Shown piece after piece: positions 26,801 through 35,142 of a stretch of DNA of 64,000 nt. The notes under the pieces are model-generated. The model saw only the letters and a list, made by a program, of their open reading frames with translations. It was not told the DNA's origin and made no database searches. Position numbers and translations under genes: made by a program. The stretch comes from Nocardia bhagyanarayanae (GTDB lineage Bacteria; Actinomycetota; Actinomycetes; Mycobacteriales; Mycobacteriaceae): positions 5,704,001 through 5,768,000 of the forward strand of contig NZ_VFPG01000001.1 of NCBI RefSeq assembly GCF_006716565.1. Direction: 5' to 3'. Within the stretch, counting starts at the first letter, position 1. Every line of letters begins with the position of its first letter.

Positions 26801-27234
26801 AGATGCGCCGCCGTGGCGTAGCGCCTGCCGATCCGGTGGTCACGACCGGATAGGTCGGCACCACCGAGGTGGCGGGCGAGCACCGCGCACCACGGTTCGC
26901 CGAGCGCGGCGTCGATCACCAGCAGCAGCGTCCACACGGTGCGCTGCGGCGACCACGGGTCGTCGTCCTGGGCAACACCGGCGCTCGCCGCGAGCGCCTC
27001 GGCGACCAGCGCCGCCGGAGTCGGGAACCGAATATTCGCAGCGACACCGTCGCAGCCGCCCGCCGAGACGCCGAGCACCGAGGACAGCCGTTGGGTCAGC
27101 CAGCGTTCCACTCCCTTGGCGGGCACCGCGACGACCTCCGCCGCGAACGGATCCGGCTGCGGCGTCGCCAACAACTCCGCCAGCGCGTCCGCCAGGGCGT
27201 CGGCGCGCTCGGCCCGGTGGATGTGCAGCGGCAT
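23803..27234 (-). CDS. recC: Exodeoxyribonuclease V gamma subunit (RecC)
   Basis: A 1143-residue RecC-type protein: an inactivated helicase fold that scans for the recombination hotspot and holds the complex together. It starts LHIHRAERADALADALAELL and contains the C-terminal RecC motifs VVVLLGLDDDVFPR and the PVRAFLWQRLGLRVPE segment. The ATG at 27234 gives the standard N-terminus; in-frame codons upstream add 45 basic residues without family character. As the first gene, it sets the order recC-recB-recD. A low-complexity insert rich in Ala, Gly and Ser lies near residues 290-340. Confidence 0.92.
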   Translation of the reverse strand: MPLHIHRAERADALADALAELLATPQPDPFAAEVVAVPAKGVERWLTQRLSSVLGVSAGGCDGVAANIRFPTPAALVAEALAASAGVAQDDDPWSPQRTVWTLLLVIDAALGEPWCAVLARHLGGADLSGRDHRIGRRYATAAHLAALFDSYGAQRPALIAEWAAGADTDGAGRPVPEDLRWQPTLWRRLRAEIGVPSPAERLDAACARLRAEPALLELPQRLSLFGVTRLPADQLAVLAAIGHHRDVHLFLAHPSPVMWSAIAQLPPAVSRATDASGRSVRHPLLAGLARDVRELQQRLSEPAAGGSDTHLSAAAASGAEPRLAADGSNAVTGTGFSAPWERGVRQTETSLLAALQAGIRDDAWPPTELVPADDSVRVHACHGPARQVEVLRECLLGLFAADPTLEPRDVLIMCPEVEAYAPLVRAAFGSRAGSGETTTEAAHPAHTLRVRLADRGRGVTNPLLAVIGVLLELADGRVTVTQVLDLAASETVRRRCGFDDDAIERLRGWAAESGARWGIGQRQRQAFGLADFAQNTLNGAVDRILLGVTADESADDWLDLALPLDDVDSNDVDLAGRFAEFIDRLAVCLRDLRGPRPAHEWAAVLGRALDLLTDVPDSQAWVRTEARREIAAATEHAGAVPLRLADVAVLLSSRLAAQPTRANFRTGELTVCTMVPMRSVPHRVVVLLGLDDDVFPRASGVDGDDVLAREPLLGERDPRSEDRQLLLDAVLAAREKLLLFHTGADPVSGAHRPPAIPVAELLDALRAHVGVDGMDAVLTRHPLQGFDRRNFHADSPFSFDTVALAGALAAGRPPRPRPPFLPEPLPAPEPSDVALADLMSFAEHPVRAFLWQRLGLRVPEHEEDIADRLPIELDGLAKWELGERMLTARLTGADPNGLRAAEWRRGTLPPFGLGGAVLDEIEHTVDKLVRASLPDYEGQARAVDVAIDLGNGRMLTGTVPEVRGETLVRTTFSRLAPKHRIAAWVALLALAATEDRSWRAVTTGRGQFGRPAWRSVLTAPDAPAAVAILRELVKLRDAGLTEPLPVAPTATAAYAERRFRGSTAEEAFAAAEREFNGGPNGPGAFGDHTDRHLRYVWGSAPRLEHLMDSPAPAGEPGETTRFGALARRLWAPLLGAESQGQP

Positions 27235-27413
27235 TGCACGTTTATACGCCAGCGACCGTCGCGCAACCGCGCCGCCCCGCCCGTCGGCGAGTGAATTGAG
27301 CCACACGCGAACGGAATCCTCGGCCGTGTCACGCCGAATCCGTCGGACCCGTGTGCGAGAGTCCTCCACCGGGGAGGAACGGGAGAGCTGCTTCGAAAGG
27401 CTGGTTCGCGTTC

Positions 27414-27620
27414 ATGGATGCGATGGTGATTCCCCTATTGCCGAGAGGCGGGTTCACGGTCCGCAGGGTCGGTGACCGATGGGAGCTTGTCAACTCGCGC
27501 CACTACGGCCGCACTGTCGTCCTGCACACCTGGCCGCGCGACCGCCACACCGAGGCGTTCGAGCACTGCTATCGGCTCAACGGACGCACCGTCGAAGAAC
27601 TGCGCGCCGCCTTCACCTGA
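27414..27620 (+). CDS. Small conserved-looking protein of unknown function
   Basis: A 68-residue protein starting MDAMVIPLLPRGGFTVRRVG from the ATG at 27414. An in-frame GTG at 27351 would add 21 residues. It has no membrane segment and no known domain; the sequence VNSRHYGRTVVLHTWPRD suggests a compact beta-rich fold. It is divergent from recC, with 179 bp between the two starts. No functional assignment is offered. Confidence 0.55.
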   Translation: MDAMVIPLLPRGGFTVRRVGDRWELVNSRHYGRTVVLHTWPRDRHTEAFEHCYRLNGRTVEELRAAFT

Positions 27621-27746
27621 ACCGCGGCGCCGCGAAACTCGCTGCGGTGCAAGCGCGCAACGGCCGCTGTAACACACCTTCCCGCCGAGCTCAAGACGTG
27701 CGTCAGCGGCGCGGATGTGCGATCGTGGTCCCTCGTGCGTTACCCC

Positions 27747-28613
27747 ATGGCCGCCACCCGGACAGTTCCCCGCGTGGCCGCATCCGCCTGTGTCCTGGCC
27801 GCCGCGGCGATCCTGATCCCGAGCGCGCCCACCCTGCTGCCCGGTACCGCCGCGCCGCGCGCCTCCGCCGCGTGCCTCGCCGGCTTCGATTGCGACATGA
27901 GCAGTCGCATCGCCGCGGTCGACGCCTACCTCAAGACGCGCCCCGGCGTCACGGGCTACGTCGTGCGCGACCGGGTGACCGGCGGGGTGTACGCGAACGA
28001 GCACGCCGAGAACTCCGTGTGGACGGCCTCCACCATCAAGCTCGCGATCGCCGCGGACCTGCTGAACCGCGCACGCGTCGGCGCCATCGGGCTCACGCCG
28101 GAAGACCGCAACCTGATGGAGGCCATGCTCGCCACCTCCAACGACGCCGCCACCGACCTGCTCTGGAACAAGTACGCCGGCATCGACCGGATGGCGTACA
28201 ACAACGCCTTCCGCGCCAACGGCATGGTCTCGCTCGTCCCGCAGCCCACCAGCACCGCGCTCTTCCCCGACTGGTCGTTCCAGAAGTGCACCGCCGCCGA
28301 CCTGGACCGGCTGATGGATCACGTGCTCACCGCGATGCACCCCGACGACCGCGGCTACCTGCTCGACCGGATGCGCTCGGTCGACTACAACCAGCACTGG
28401 GGTGTCTGGGGCGCGGGCGCTCGCATGCGGCCGGGACTCAAGAACGGCTGGTCGGCCGAGCAGGGCGGCTGGGTGGTCAACTCGGTCGGCTTCGCGGGCC
28501 CCGACGAGCGGTACACGCTGGCGATCATGAGCTCGCTCGGCGAGGCGGGCGGTTACACCGAGGGCGCCGAGACCGACACCAAGGTCGCGGAGATGCTGCT
28601 CGCCGGTCGCTGA
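27747..28613 (+). CDS. Secreted serine beta-lactamase-like / penicillin-binding-like protein
   Basis: A 288-residue exported protein. A signal peptide spans about residues 1-41 (cleavage near PRASA). The catalytic SxxK is STIK at 95-98, a SDN-like motif appears as SND in ATSNDAATD, and the KTG position reads KNG. The fold therefore matches class A beta-lactamases, but the altered second and third motifs suggest a different activity such as a transpeptidase-like or esterase role. The ATG at 27747 is chosen for its signal peptide; a GTG 30 bp upstream is possible. It ends 7 bp from the convergent P450 gene. Confidence 0.75.
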   Translation: MAATRTVPRVAASACVLAAAAILIPSAPTLLPGTAAPRASAACLAGFDCDMSSRIAAVDAYLKTRPGVTGYVVRDRVTGGVYANEHAENSVWTASTIKLAIAADLLNRARVGAIGLTPEDRNLMEAMLATSNDAATDLLWNKYAGIDRMAYNNAFRANGMVSLVPQPTSTALFPDWSFQKCTAADLDRLMDHVLTAMHPDDRGYLLDRMRSVDYNQHWGVWGAGARMRPGLKNGWSAEQGGWVVNSVGFAGPDERYTLAIMSSLGEAGGYTEGAETDTKVAEMLLAGR

Positions 28614-28620
28614 CCCGCGA

Positions 28621-30108
28621 TCACGCGCGGCGGCGCAGCAGCATGGGGGCGCCGTCGCGCGGGAACGGAATCGTGGTGAATCCCCACGGCATTCGATAGT
28701 CGTCGGGGATCTCCCACTCGTATTCGCGCACCATCGCCGAGATCAGGGTCTTCACCTCGAAGGTGCCGAAGTGCATGCCGATGCACTTGTGCGCGCCCGC
28801 GCCGAAGGGCAACCACGCCAGCCGGTGCGAGTGGTCCTCGCGGCGCGGCTCGGCGAAGCGCAGCGGATCGAACACCTCGGGCCTGGTCCACAACTCGGGC
28901 AGCAGGTGGTTGACCTGATAGGCCAGGTCGACCGCGGTGCCCGCGGGAATGTAGTGGCCGAGGATCTCGGTGTCGCGCACGGCGCGGCGCACCAGACCCG
29001 GCACCGGCGGCATCAGCCGCAGCGCCTCCTTGACCACGAGATCCAGATCGTGCAGCCGGTCCAGGTCCGCGATGGTCGTTGCGGCCTCGGCGGTTTCGGC
29101 GTCCGCCGCCAGCACCTCCGCGCGCACCTTGCGCTGCCACTCCGGATGTTTGCCCAGGTAGTAGGCGACCGCGGTGGCGGTGGTCGTCGTGGTGTCGTGG
29201 GCGGCCATGATCAGGAAGATCATGTGGTTCACCACGTCGGCGTCGGAGAACACCGCGCCGTCCTCGCTGCGTGCGTGGCACAGGCCGGAGAAGAAGTCCG
29301 GGTCCTGCGAGCGCCGTTTGGCGGGCAGCATCTCGGTGAAGTACTGCTCGAGCACCCGCCTGCCACGCAGTCCCGCGCGCCAGTGCCCGCCGGGAACCGG
29401 ATGGCGCACGATCGACAGACCGGCGTGCGTGCAGTCGACGAAGGCGTCGATCAGGTCGCGCCGCCGCGCGCCGACGTCGACCGCCATGAAGGTCTCCCCC
29501 GCGATCTCGAGCGTCAACTCCTTGACGGTCGGGTACAGCCGCACGGTGGTCCGGTCCCGGCCGGGCGGCACCCAGCGCGCCACCGCCGCGCGCGCCACCG
29601 GTGTCAGCGCCGCAAGATGCGCGGCGAGGCGGTCCCTGGTGAAAGCCTGCTGCATGATCCTGCGGTGGTACATGTGCTCGTCGAATTCGAGCAGCAGCAG
29701 CCCGCGCCGGAAGAACGGGCCGATGAAGTAGTCCCAGCCCTGGCCGAAATCGCGGCGACGGCGGCCGAGCACCTCGTCGATCGCCTCCGGTCCGGACACC
29801 AGCACCCGGTCGATGCCGAGTGAGCTGTTCAGCGACACCGGTCCGTAGCGGCGGTGGCGGTCCACCATCTCGGCGGGCCCCCAGCGCATGTAGTGCAGGG
29901 CGCGGCCCAGGTACGGCAGCCCGATATCGCCGTGCACCGGAACGGTCGCGCTGCCGCGCGGCGGAGCGGCCAGCACCCGGTGGCGTTCGGGCAGCCTGCG
30001 CAGCACGCGATCGATGACGCTCGCCTGGGGAATGTCGATGAGATCCGCGTTCTCCGATGCGGCGCGCACGCTGCGCTTTCGGACGGCGACCCGGTCTTCG
30101 GCGACCAT
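28621..30108 (-). CDS. Cytochrome P450
   Basis: A 495-residue monooxygenase with all core motifs: the I-helix oxygen-activation region AAHDTTTTT, the ExxR motif as KEALRL, and the heme-binding loop FGAGAHKCIG with C442 as the thiolate ligand. The ATG at 30108 has GGGAGG 7 nt upstream. No ferredoxin or ferredoxin reductase gene is adjacent, so electrons come from partners elsewhere. The substrate is unknown. The promoter region is bracketed by a 9-bp inverted repeat (30119-30165), which suggests specific regulation by a factor not encoded next to it. Confidence 0.9.
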   Translation of the reverse strand: MVAEDRVAVRKRSVRAASENADLIDIPQASVIDRVLRRLPERHRVLAAPPRGSATVPVHGDIGLPYLGRALHYMRWGPAEMVDRHRRYGPVSLNSSLGIDRVLVSGPEAIDEVLGRRRRDFGQGWDYFIGPFFRRGLLLLEFDEHMYHRRIMQQAFTRDRLAAHLAALTPVARAAVARWVPPGRDRTTVRLYPTVKELTLEIAGETFMAVDVGARRRDLIDAFVDCTHAGLSIVRHPVPGGHWRAGLRGRRVLEQYFTEMLPAKRRSQDPDFFSGLCHARSEDGAVFSDADVVNHMIFLIMAAHDTTTTTATAVAYYLGKHPEWQRKVRAEVLAADAETAEAATTIADLDRLHDLDLVVKEALRLMPPVPGLVRRAVRDTEILGHYIPAGTAVDLAYQVNHLLPELWTRPEVFDPLRFAEPRREDHSHRLAWLPFGAGAHKCIGMHFGTFEVKTLISAMVREYEWEIPDDYRMPWGFTTIPFPRDGAPMLLRRRA

Positions 30109-30118
30109 CGCACACCTC

Positions 30119-30165
30119 CCTGAACGACAGCATTCATCGTATTCTCTTCTTCGCAATCGTTCAGG
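30119..30165. promoter_or_regulatory. Wide inverted repeat at the P450 start
   Basis: CCTGAACGA at 30119-30127 and TCGTTCAGG at 30157-30165 are exact inverted copies with 29 bp between, about 38 bp centre to centre. They bracket the AT-richest stretch upstream of the P450 gene. The distance suits two protein contacts on nearly the same DNA face, possibly with looping. Confidence 0.45.
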
Positions 30166-30340
30166 CGGATCGAGCGCCGCCACCTTCACTTCCGCCGCCC
30201 GCCGACGGTGAGGCTTCGCACGACAACACACCCGGATCGGGGATCTCGTCGTGACGGTCCAGGGCGGGCCGACTACGGTTGAACGTTGTCGGTAACCGTT
30301 CGCGGGGGAACGAGCCCCCCGACTGTCGAGGAGCAGGACG

Positions 30341-31774
30341 ATGAGCACTCAGTCTGTCGAGAACCGTCGTCACAAGGTGGTGGTGATCGGCTCGGGCTTC
30401 GGCGGCCTGTTCGGCGCCAAGCACCTCAAGCGAGCCGACGTGGACATCACCCTGATCTCCAAGACCTCCACGCACCTGTTCCAGCCGCTGCTCTACCAGG
30501 TCGCCACCGGCATCCTCTCGGTCGGCGAGATCGCGCCCGCGACCCGGCTCGTGCTCAGAAAGCAGCGCAACTGCCAGGTGCTGCTAGGTGATGTCATCGA
30601 TATCGACCTAGCCGAGAAGACGGTCACCTCGCGACTGCTGAACCAGAACACCGTCACGCCGTTCGACAGCCTGATCGTCGCCACCGGCGCGCAGCAGTCG
30701 TACTTCGGCAACGACCAGTTCGCCACCTACGCCCCCGGCATGAAGACGATCGATGACGCGCTGGAGCTGCGCGGCCGCATCCTCGGCGCGTTCGAGGGCG
30801 CGGAACTGGCGACCACCCAGGAATTGCGCGACCGGTTGCTCACCTTCGTCGTGATCGGCGCCGGACCGACGGGCGTCGAATTGGCCGGGCAGATCGCCGA
30901 ACTCGCCGACCGCACGCTCGAGGGCACCTTCCACAACATCGATCCGCGCGACGCACGGGTCATCCTGATCGAGGGCGCGGGCGCGGTGCTCGGCCCGATG
31001 GGTCCGAAGCTGGGCGGCAAGGCGCAGCGCAGGCTCGAGAACATGGGCGTGGAGATCCAGCTCAACGCCATGGTCACCGACATCGACGCGCACGGCGTCA
31101 CGGTGAAGGACGCCGACGGCACGATCCGCCGGATCGAATCCGCGTGCAAGGTCTGGTCGGCGGGCGTGCAGGCGAGCCCGCTGGGCAAGATGCTCGCCGA
31201 ACGCTCCGAGGGCACCGAGGTGGACCGGGCCGGGCGCGTCATCGTGGAACCCGATCTCACCATCAAGGGCCACCCCAACGTCTTCGTGGTCGGTGACCTG
31301 ATGGCCGTGCCCGGCGTGCCGGGTCAGGCGCAGGGCGCGATCCAGGGCGCGACCTACGCCGCCAAGCAGATCAAGGCCGGGCTCAAGGGCCAGGCGCCCG
31401 CGGAACGCAAGCCGTTCAAGTACTTCAACAAGGGCAGCATGGCCACCGTGTCGCGGTTCAGCGCCGTCTGCCAGGTCGGCAAGCTGGAGTTCGGCGGCTT
31501 CATCGCGTGGCTGGCCTGGCTCGCGCTGCACCTGTACTACCTGGTCGGCTACCGCAGCCGGATCATCACGGTGATCCAGTGGTTCGTCACGTTCCTCGGC
31601 CGCACCCGCGGCCAGATGGCCGCCACCGAGCAGTGGGTGTTCGCCCGGCTCGCCTTGGAACAGGTCAACGAGGATCAGGAAGAAGCCGACGAACTCGCGG
31701 CCGCGCTCGGCGCGCCGCCCGCGAGCAACGGTCGCGCGCCGGGCAAAGCGGCGACAGACCGCGCGGTCTCCTGA
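30341..31774 (+). CDS. ndh: Type II NADH dehydrogenase (NDH-2)
   Basis: A 477-residue flavoprotein with two dinucleotide folds: GSGFGG for FAD near residues 17-22 and VIGAGPTGVELAGQ for NADH near 170-183. The FAD-contact motif VFVVGDL lies near 325 and a hydrophobic C-terminal region (GGFIAWLAWLALHLYYLVGY) anchors it to the membrane. It transfers electrons from NADH to menaquinone without pumping protons. Length and motifs match mycobacterial Ndh. It is a single-gene unit ending in a strong terminator. Confidence 0.93.
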   Translation: MSTQSVENRRHKVVVIGSGFGGLFGAKHLKRADVDITLISKTSTHLFQPLLYQVATGILSVGEIAPATRLVLRKQRNCQVLLGDVIDIDLAEKTVTSRLLNQNTVTPFDSLIVATGAQQSYFGNDQFATYAPGMKTIDDALELRGRILGAFEGAELATTQELRDRLLTFVVIGAGPTGVELAGQIAELADRTLEGTFHNIDPRDARVILIEGAGAVLGPMGPKLGGKAQRRLENMGVEIQLNAMVTDIDAHGVTVKDADGTIRRIESACKVWSAGVQASPLGKMLAERSEGTEVDRAGRVIVEPDLTIKGHPNVFVVGDLMAVPGVPGQAQGAIQGATYAAKQIKAGLKGQAPAERKPFKYFNKGSMATVSRFSAVCQVGKLEFGGFIAWLAWLALHLYYLVGYRSRIITVIQWFVTFLGRTRGQMAATEQWVFARLALEQVNEDQEEADELAAALGAPPASNGRAPGKAATDRAVS

Positions 31775-31810
31775 TATTTCCGGAGTTTCTGTCCAGCGGG
31801 GATGACACCG

Positions 31811-31847
31811 GCCCGCCATTCGACAAACCGTCGGGTGGCGGGCTTTT
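31811..31847 (+). terminator. Rho-independent terminator of ndh
   Basis: GCCCGCCA (31811-31818) pairs with TGGCGGGC (31836-31843), with an inner CGAC/GTCG stem, followed by TTTT at 31844-31847. This is the most classical terminator in the window. Confidence 0.85.
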
Positions 31848-31969
31848 CCGTGTCCAGCAATCCGCTAGCAACGTCAACTCACCTGTCCTGTGCGCCTTTC
31901 CACCAATCCGTGCGGCCCGTGGGTCCGAATGTGGAACGTCGAGCATGTCAGCTACGAAGAAAGGTGAGT

Positions 31970-32743
31970 ATGGCCACAGGCAAGCACAGAGCTCCCAACC
32001 CGCAGCGGCAGAAGGTGGGCTCGATGGTCGCGGCGGGTGCTGTTCCGCTGGTGTTGGCGCTCGTCGGCACCGGAACCGCGAATGCCGAGCCCGCGGAGAC
32101 GAATCCGGTCACCCAGCCCGAACAGCCGGCGCAGTGGCCCGCGGCCGCCGCGCCCAATGCCGTTCCGTACGAGGGCCTCGACATCCCCGACAACACTCGC
32201 AGCTCGCTGCAGTGGTCGCGGCCCGCGCCGGATCGGAGCTACCTCGCGCCGGTCGGTGTGCTGCACCCGCCGGTTCCGGTCGTACCGGTGCCGCCGATCG
32301 CGCCGCCCCCGGGGCAGTTCCGCTTCGGTGACGTCACCGTTCCCACACCCGACTGGATCAACACCGAACAGGCGATCCAGATCAACGACAACTCCGCCAT
32401 GATCGAGGCGAATCTCGCGACGTTCCTCGACTCGATCGGCATGGAGCGCAGCCGGTCCGACCGCATCGCCGGTCAGACCGTCGGCACCGCGGCCATGGGC
32501 GCGGTGGCGGGTGCGGCCTCGGCGGCACCGTTCGCGCTCACCTCGGCGATGGTCGGCGGAACGGTCGGCTTGGTGACCGGTCTGGCGTTCATGCCCGTCG
32601 GTCTCGTCGCGGGCCCGGCGCTCGGCGCGGCCTTCGGCGCCGCGGTGATCACCATTCCGGCAGCCATGGTCGGCGCGGCTGCCGGTGCGGCTGTCGGCGC
32701 GGTCTCCGCCTTCAACGCCCCTTCGCGGGTCGTCGGCGACTGA
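31970..32743 (+). CDS. Exported Pro-rich / glycine-zipper protein
   Basis: A 257-residue protein with a long basic N-terminus and signal peptide (cleavage near GTANA, about residue 39). A Pro-rich stretch follows (PPVPVVPVPPIAPPPG, about 105-120), and the C-terminal region is dominated by small residues in glycine-zipper spacing (for example GTAAMGAVAGAASAAP and GAAAGAAVGAVSA). The ATG at 31970 has AAGGTGAG immediately upstream. It shares layout with the 11984 protein. Such proteins sit in the mycolate envelope in related genera; the role here is unknown. Confidence 0.7.
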   Translation: MATGKHRAPNPQRQKVGSMVAAGAVPLVLALVGTGTANAEPAETNPVTQPEQPAQWPAAAAPNAVPYEGLDIPDNTRSSLQWSRPAPDRSYLAPVGVLHPPVPVVPVPPIAPPPGQFRFGDVTVPTPDWINTEQAIQINDNSAMIEANLATFLDSIGMERSRSDRIAGQTVGTAAMGAVAGAASAAPFALTSAMVGGTVGLVTGLAFMPVGLVAGPALGAAFGAAVITIPAAMVGAAAGAAVGAVSAFNAPSRVVGD

Positions 32744-32798
32744 ACGCGCGGAAGACGCCTCCGGCCACCGGGAAAGGTTTGCCGGAGGTCAGAGCACG

Positions 32799-32833
32799 GG
32801 GCGGGGTTTCGACACCATGTCGGAGCCCCGCCC
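32799..32833. terminator. Bidirectional terminator between exported protein gene and ureD
   Basis: GGGCGGGG (32799-32806) pairs with CCCCGCCC (32826-32833), with an inner CGAC/GTCG stem across a short internal loop, followed by CTTTC. It serves two convergent genes. Confidence 0.7.
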
Positions 32834-32913
32834 TTTCGGTTTCGCCCCGGAGCCTGGTGCCAGGACCGCGCCGGGTCTGAAAGACCCTGCGGTCCAGCCG
32901 GTTCGGTTGCACC

Positions 32914-33618
32914 TCACGCGGTGGCGGGCACCGAAACCACTGCGCCTCTCGGGGTTCGCGGGCTCGCAGTGGTGGCCAGCCGCGATCCCACCGCTGTGAA
33001 CAGGCTTCCGCCGGCGGCGAGGGGCAGGCGCGTCGCGTGTGGTCCGAGGGTCTCGACCGGACGATCGTCGGGATAGACGAGTTCGCTGTCGAGGGCGCGC
33101 GGCGCCGAGAGCGCGTCGTCGGTGGCGGTGCCCGAACCGAGCTCGAGCCGGTGGCGCAGCAGCGGGAGGTCGTCCAGGTCGGCGATCAGATCGCCGCGCC
33201 ACAGGCCGATATCCTCGCCCGCTCGTCCGATCTGGACGCGTTCGCGTAGTCGGAGACGGGCGTCGGCCGCGAGCCGGGCGGTGGTGACCGCCCGGTGGTC
33301 CGCACCGCCCGCCACGATGAGCGGCTCGGTCTCCACGTCCAGCTCGCCGCCTTCGGCTACTTCGAAAACCCACCGCGCGAACGAGATTCGGGTCGTCACG
33401 CCCGGCAACGCGATGGTCGCCGCGACCGAGCGAAGGGCGAGCCGCGCACCCGGGCCGACCGTGACCGAGATGTGCAGTTCGTCGCCGCCCAGCGGGGTGG
33501 CGGCGGTGCCGATCAGGTGCACGGTGTGCTGACCGGTCCGGCGCGCGGCAAGTCCGCCGGACGCGTGGATTTCCGGGAGCGTGCCCGCCGCCGCGACGAT
33601 CCTCAGGTCAGTGCGCAA
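32914..33618 (-). CDS. ureD: Urease accessory protein UreD
   Basis: About 234 residues of the UreD/UreH scaffold that helps load nickel into the urease apoprotein. The region [26 protein letters not shown] matches the conserved UreD N-terminal part. The start is uncertain: a TTG at 33618, overlapping the ureG stop by 11 nt, gives an N-terminus like mycobacterial UreD, while in-frame ATG codons at 33708 and 33750 would put 30-44 low-complexity residues inside the ureG 3' end. It is the last gene of the SDR-ureF-ureG-ureD unit. Confidence 0.85.
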   Translation of the reverse strand: MRTDLRIVAAAGTLPEIHASGGLAARRTGQHTVHLIGTAATPLGGDELHISVTVGPGARLALRSVAATIALPGVTTRISFARWVFEVAEGGELDVETEPLIVAGGADHRAVTTARLAADARLRLRERVQIGRAGEDIGLWRGDLIADLDDLPLLRHRLELGSGTATDDALSAPRALDSELVYPDDRPVETLGPHATRLPLAAGGSLFTAVGSRLATTASPRTPRGAVVSVPATA

Positions 33619-34453
33619 TGGTCGCCGCGTCTCCCGTACCGCGATTCGGTTCGCTTGCTGCGGCCCCGCGTTCGCCCGATACGGCGAGCTTTCGCCCCGG
33701 CGCTGCATCGCGCTCGCCCGACGCGGCGTCCTCTCGATCCGGCCCGGCATGATGTTCGCCCGGCGCGGCGTCGTGGTGAACCAGTGCGGCGAGTTGTTCG
33801 CGCACCCAGGCCAGCACCGGGGTTGCGGCCGGGTCCTCAGTCAGTGAGAGCAGGGCGGTCGGCCTGCCCTCGCGGACCTTGGCGGCATCGCGCTCCATCA
33901 CGCCGAGGTCGGCGCCGACCAGTGGGGCGAGGTCGGTTTTGTTGACCACCAACAGATCCGAGAAGGTGACGCCGGGCCCGCCCTTGCGCGGCACCTTGTC
34001 GCCGCCCGCCACGTCGACGACGAAGATCTGCACGTCGATCAGGCCGGAGGAAAACGTCGCCGTGAGGTTGTCGCCGCCGGATTCCACCAGGATCAGATCC
34101 AGCGGCGGGTTGGCCGCGATCAGGTCGTCGATGGCGTCCAGGTTGGCGGTGATGTCGTCGCGGATGGCGGTGTGCGGGCAGCCGCCGGTCTGCACGGCGG
34201 TGATCCGCTCGTCCGGCAGCACCGCGTGGCGGCGCAGGAAGTCGGCGTCCTCGGTGGTGTAGATGTCGTTGGTCAGCACGGCGAGCGACAGTTCCCCGCG
34301 CAGCTGCCTGCACAGCGCCGCGACCAGTGCCGTCTTGCCCGAGCCGACCGGGCCGCCGATCCCGATGCGCAGCGGCTCCCCCGGCGTGCGCTCCCGTTTC
34401 GGCCGGTCGTGCGAATGATGGTGCGGTTCACCGTCGATCAGGTGCGGTGGCAT
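33608..34453 (-). CDS. ureG: Urease accessory GTPase UreG with an unusual C-terminal tail
   Basis: A 281-residue GTPase that delivers Ni2+ during urease activation. Visible are a His-rich N-terminus (PHHHSHD), the P-loop GGPVGSGKT at 33-41, the nickel-binding motif [15 protein letters not shown] and the specificity motif NKTD. A normal UreG would end near AALVHHD (about residue 226). Here about 55 extra residues follow with repeating (A/S)xGERxAA units, a low-complexity tail encoded by the stretch that overlaps the ureD start. The ATG at 34453 has AAGGAG upstream. Confidence 0.92.
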   Translation of the reverse strand: MPPHLIDGEPHHHSHDRPKRERTPGEPLRIGIGGPVGSGKTALVAALCRQLRGELSLAVLTNDIYTTEDADFLRRHAVLPDERITAVQTGGCPHTAIRDDITANLDAIDDLIAANPPLDLILVESGGDNLTATFSSGLIDVQIFVVDVAGGDKVPRKGGPGVTFSDLLVVNKTDLAPLVGADLGVMERDAAKVREGRPTALLSLTEDPAATPVLAWVREQLAALVHHDAAPGEHHAGPDREDAASGERDAAPGRKLAVSGERGAAASEPNRGTGDAATIAH

Positions 34454-34482
34454 GCGGCATCTCCTTCTGTCGGGAACGGGGG

Positions 34483-35133
34483 TCAGCTTGCGAACAGCGG
34501 CATGGCGCGGCGCCGGTGTCGCTCGGCGAGCGCGTCTTGCAGCGGATCCGACAGCGCGGCGAGACCCTCGGCCGCCTCGGCGGCGGTGCGGTCACAGAGC
34601 TCGGCCAGCCGGACGGTGCAGGCGGCGATGGCCGCGGGATCGAGCGCGAGCAACCGCTGGGCGGCGGTGGCGGCGCCGGTGAGCGTGGTGTAGACGACGA
34701 CGTCGGCCGTCTCGCGCGGGGTCACCGCGCAGGCGCGACCGACCGCGCCGAACACCGTGGACAGGTGCGGACGCGCCGCGAGCTCGGTCCAATCATGGTG
34801 TGGCCATACCTGTTTGGCCAATCGCAACAGACCGCGACCCTGCGCGCGGGAGGCGGCACGCACGGCGGGCGACGGCGTACGGGCGTCGGCCTCGGCGTCC
34901 GCGCGGTGCGGGTCGAGATCGCCCGCGCACACCGCGGCGGCCAGCGAGGCGGCGACCAGGCCGGAGGTGCGCACGCGGCGGCGCAGATACGCCTCGACGG
35001 TCGCGATGTCGCGCACCAGCCCGGCGGCGACGGCCTCTTCGACGCCGCCCGAGTGCACGTGACCGCCGATCGGCAGCCGCGAGTCGGCCAGGGCGAACAG
35101 CATCGCCGGGCTGGTCGCACCTGTCTGCCGCAT
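34483..35133 (-). CDS. ureF: Urease accessory protein UreF
   Basis: A 216-residue all-helical UreF, which with UreD and UreG forms the activation complex on apo-urease. The N-terminal motif [19 protein letters not shown] is characteristic. It starts at an ATG only 9 bp after the SDR stop and lies 29 bp upstream of ureG, so it is transcribed with the SDR gene rather than with ureABC, which are about 14 kb away. Confidence 0.92.
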   Translation of the reverse strand: MRQTGATSPAMLFALADSRLPIGGHVHSGGVEEAVAAGLVRDIATVEAYLRRRVRTSGLVAASLAAAVCAGDLDPHRADAEADARTPSPAVRAASRAQGRGLLRLAKQVWPHHDWTELAARPHLSTVFGAVGRACAVTPRETADVVVYTTLTGAATAAQRLLALDPAAIAACTVRLAELCDRTAAEAAEGLAALSDPLQDALAERHRRRAMPLFAS

Positions 35134-35142
35134 CGTTCGACC

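Noticed and set aside
27747..28613. Typical class A beta-lactamase gene
   Set aside because: SDN and KTG motifs are altered, so a drug-hydrolysing role should not be assumed.
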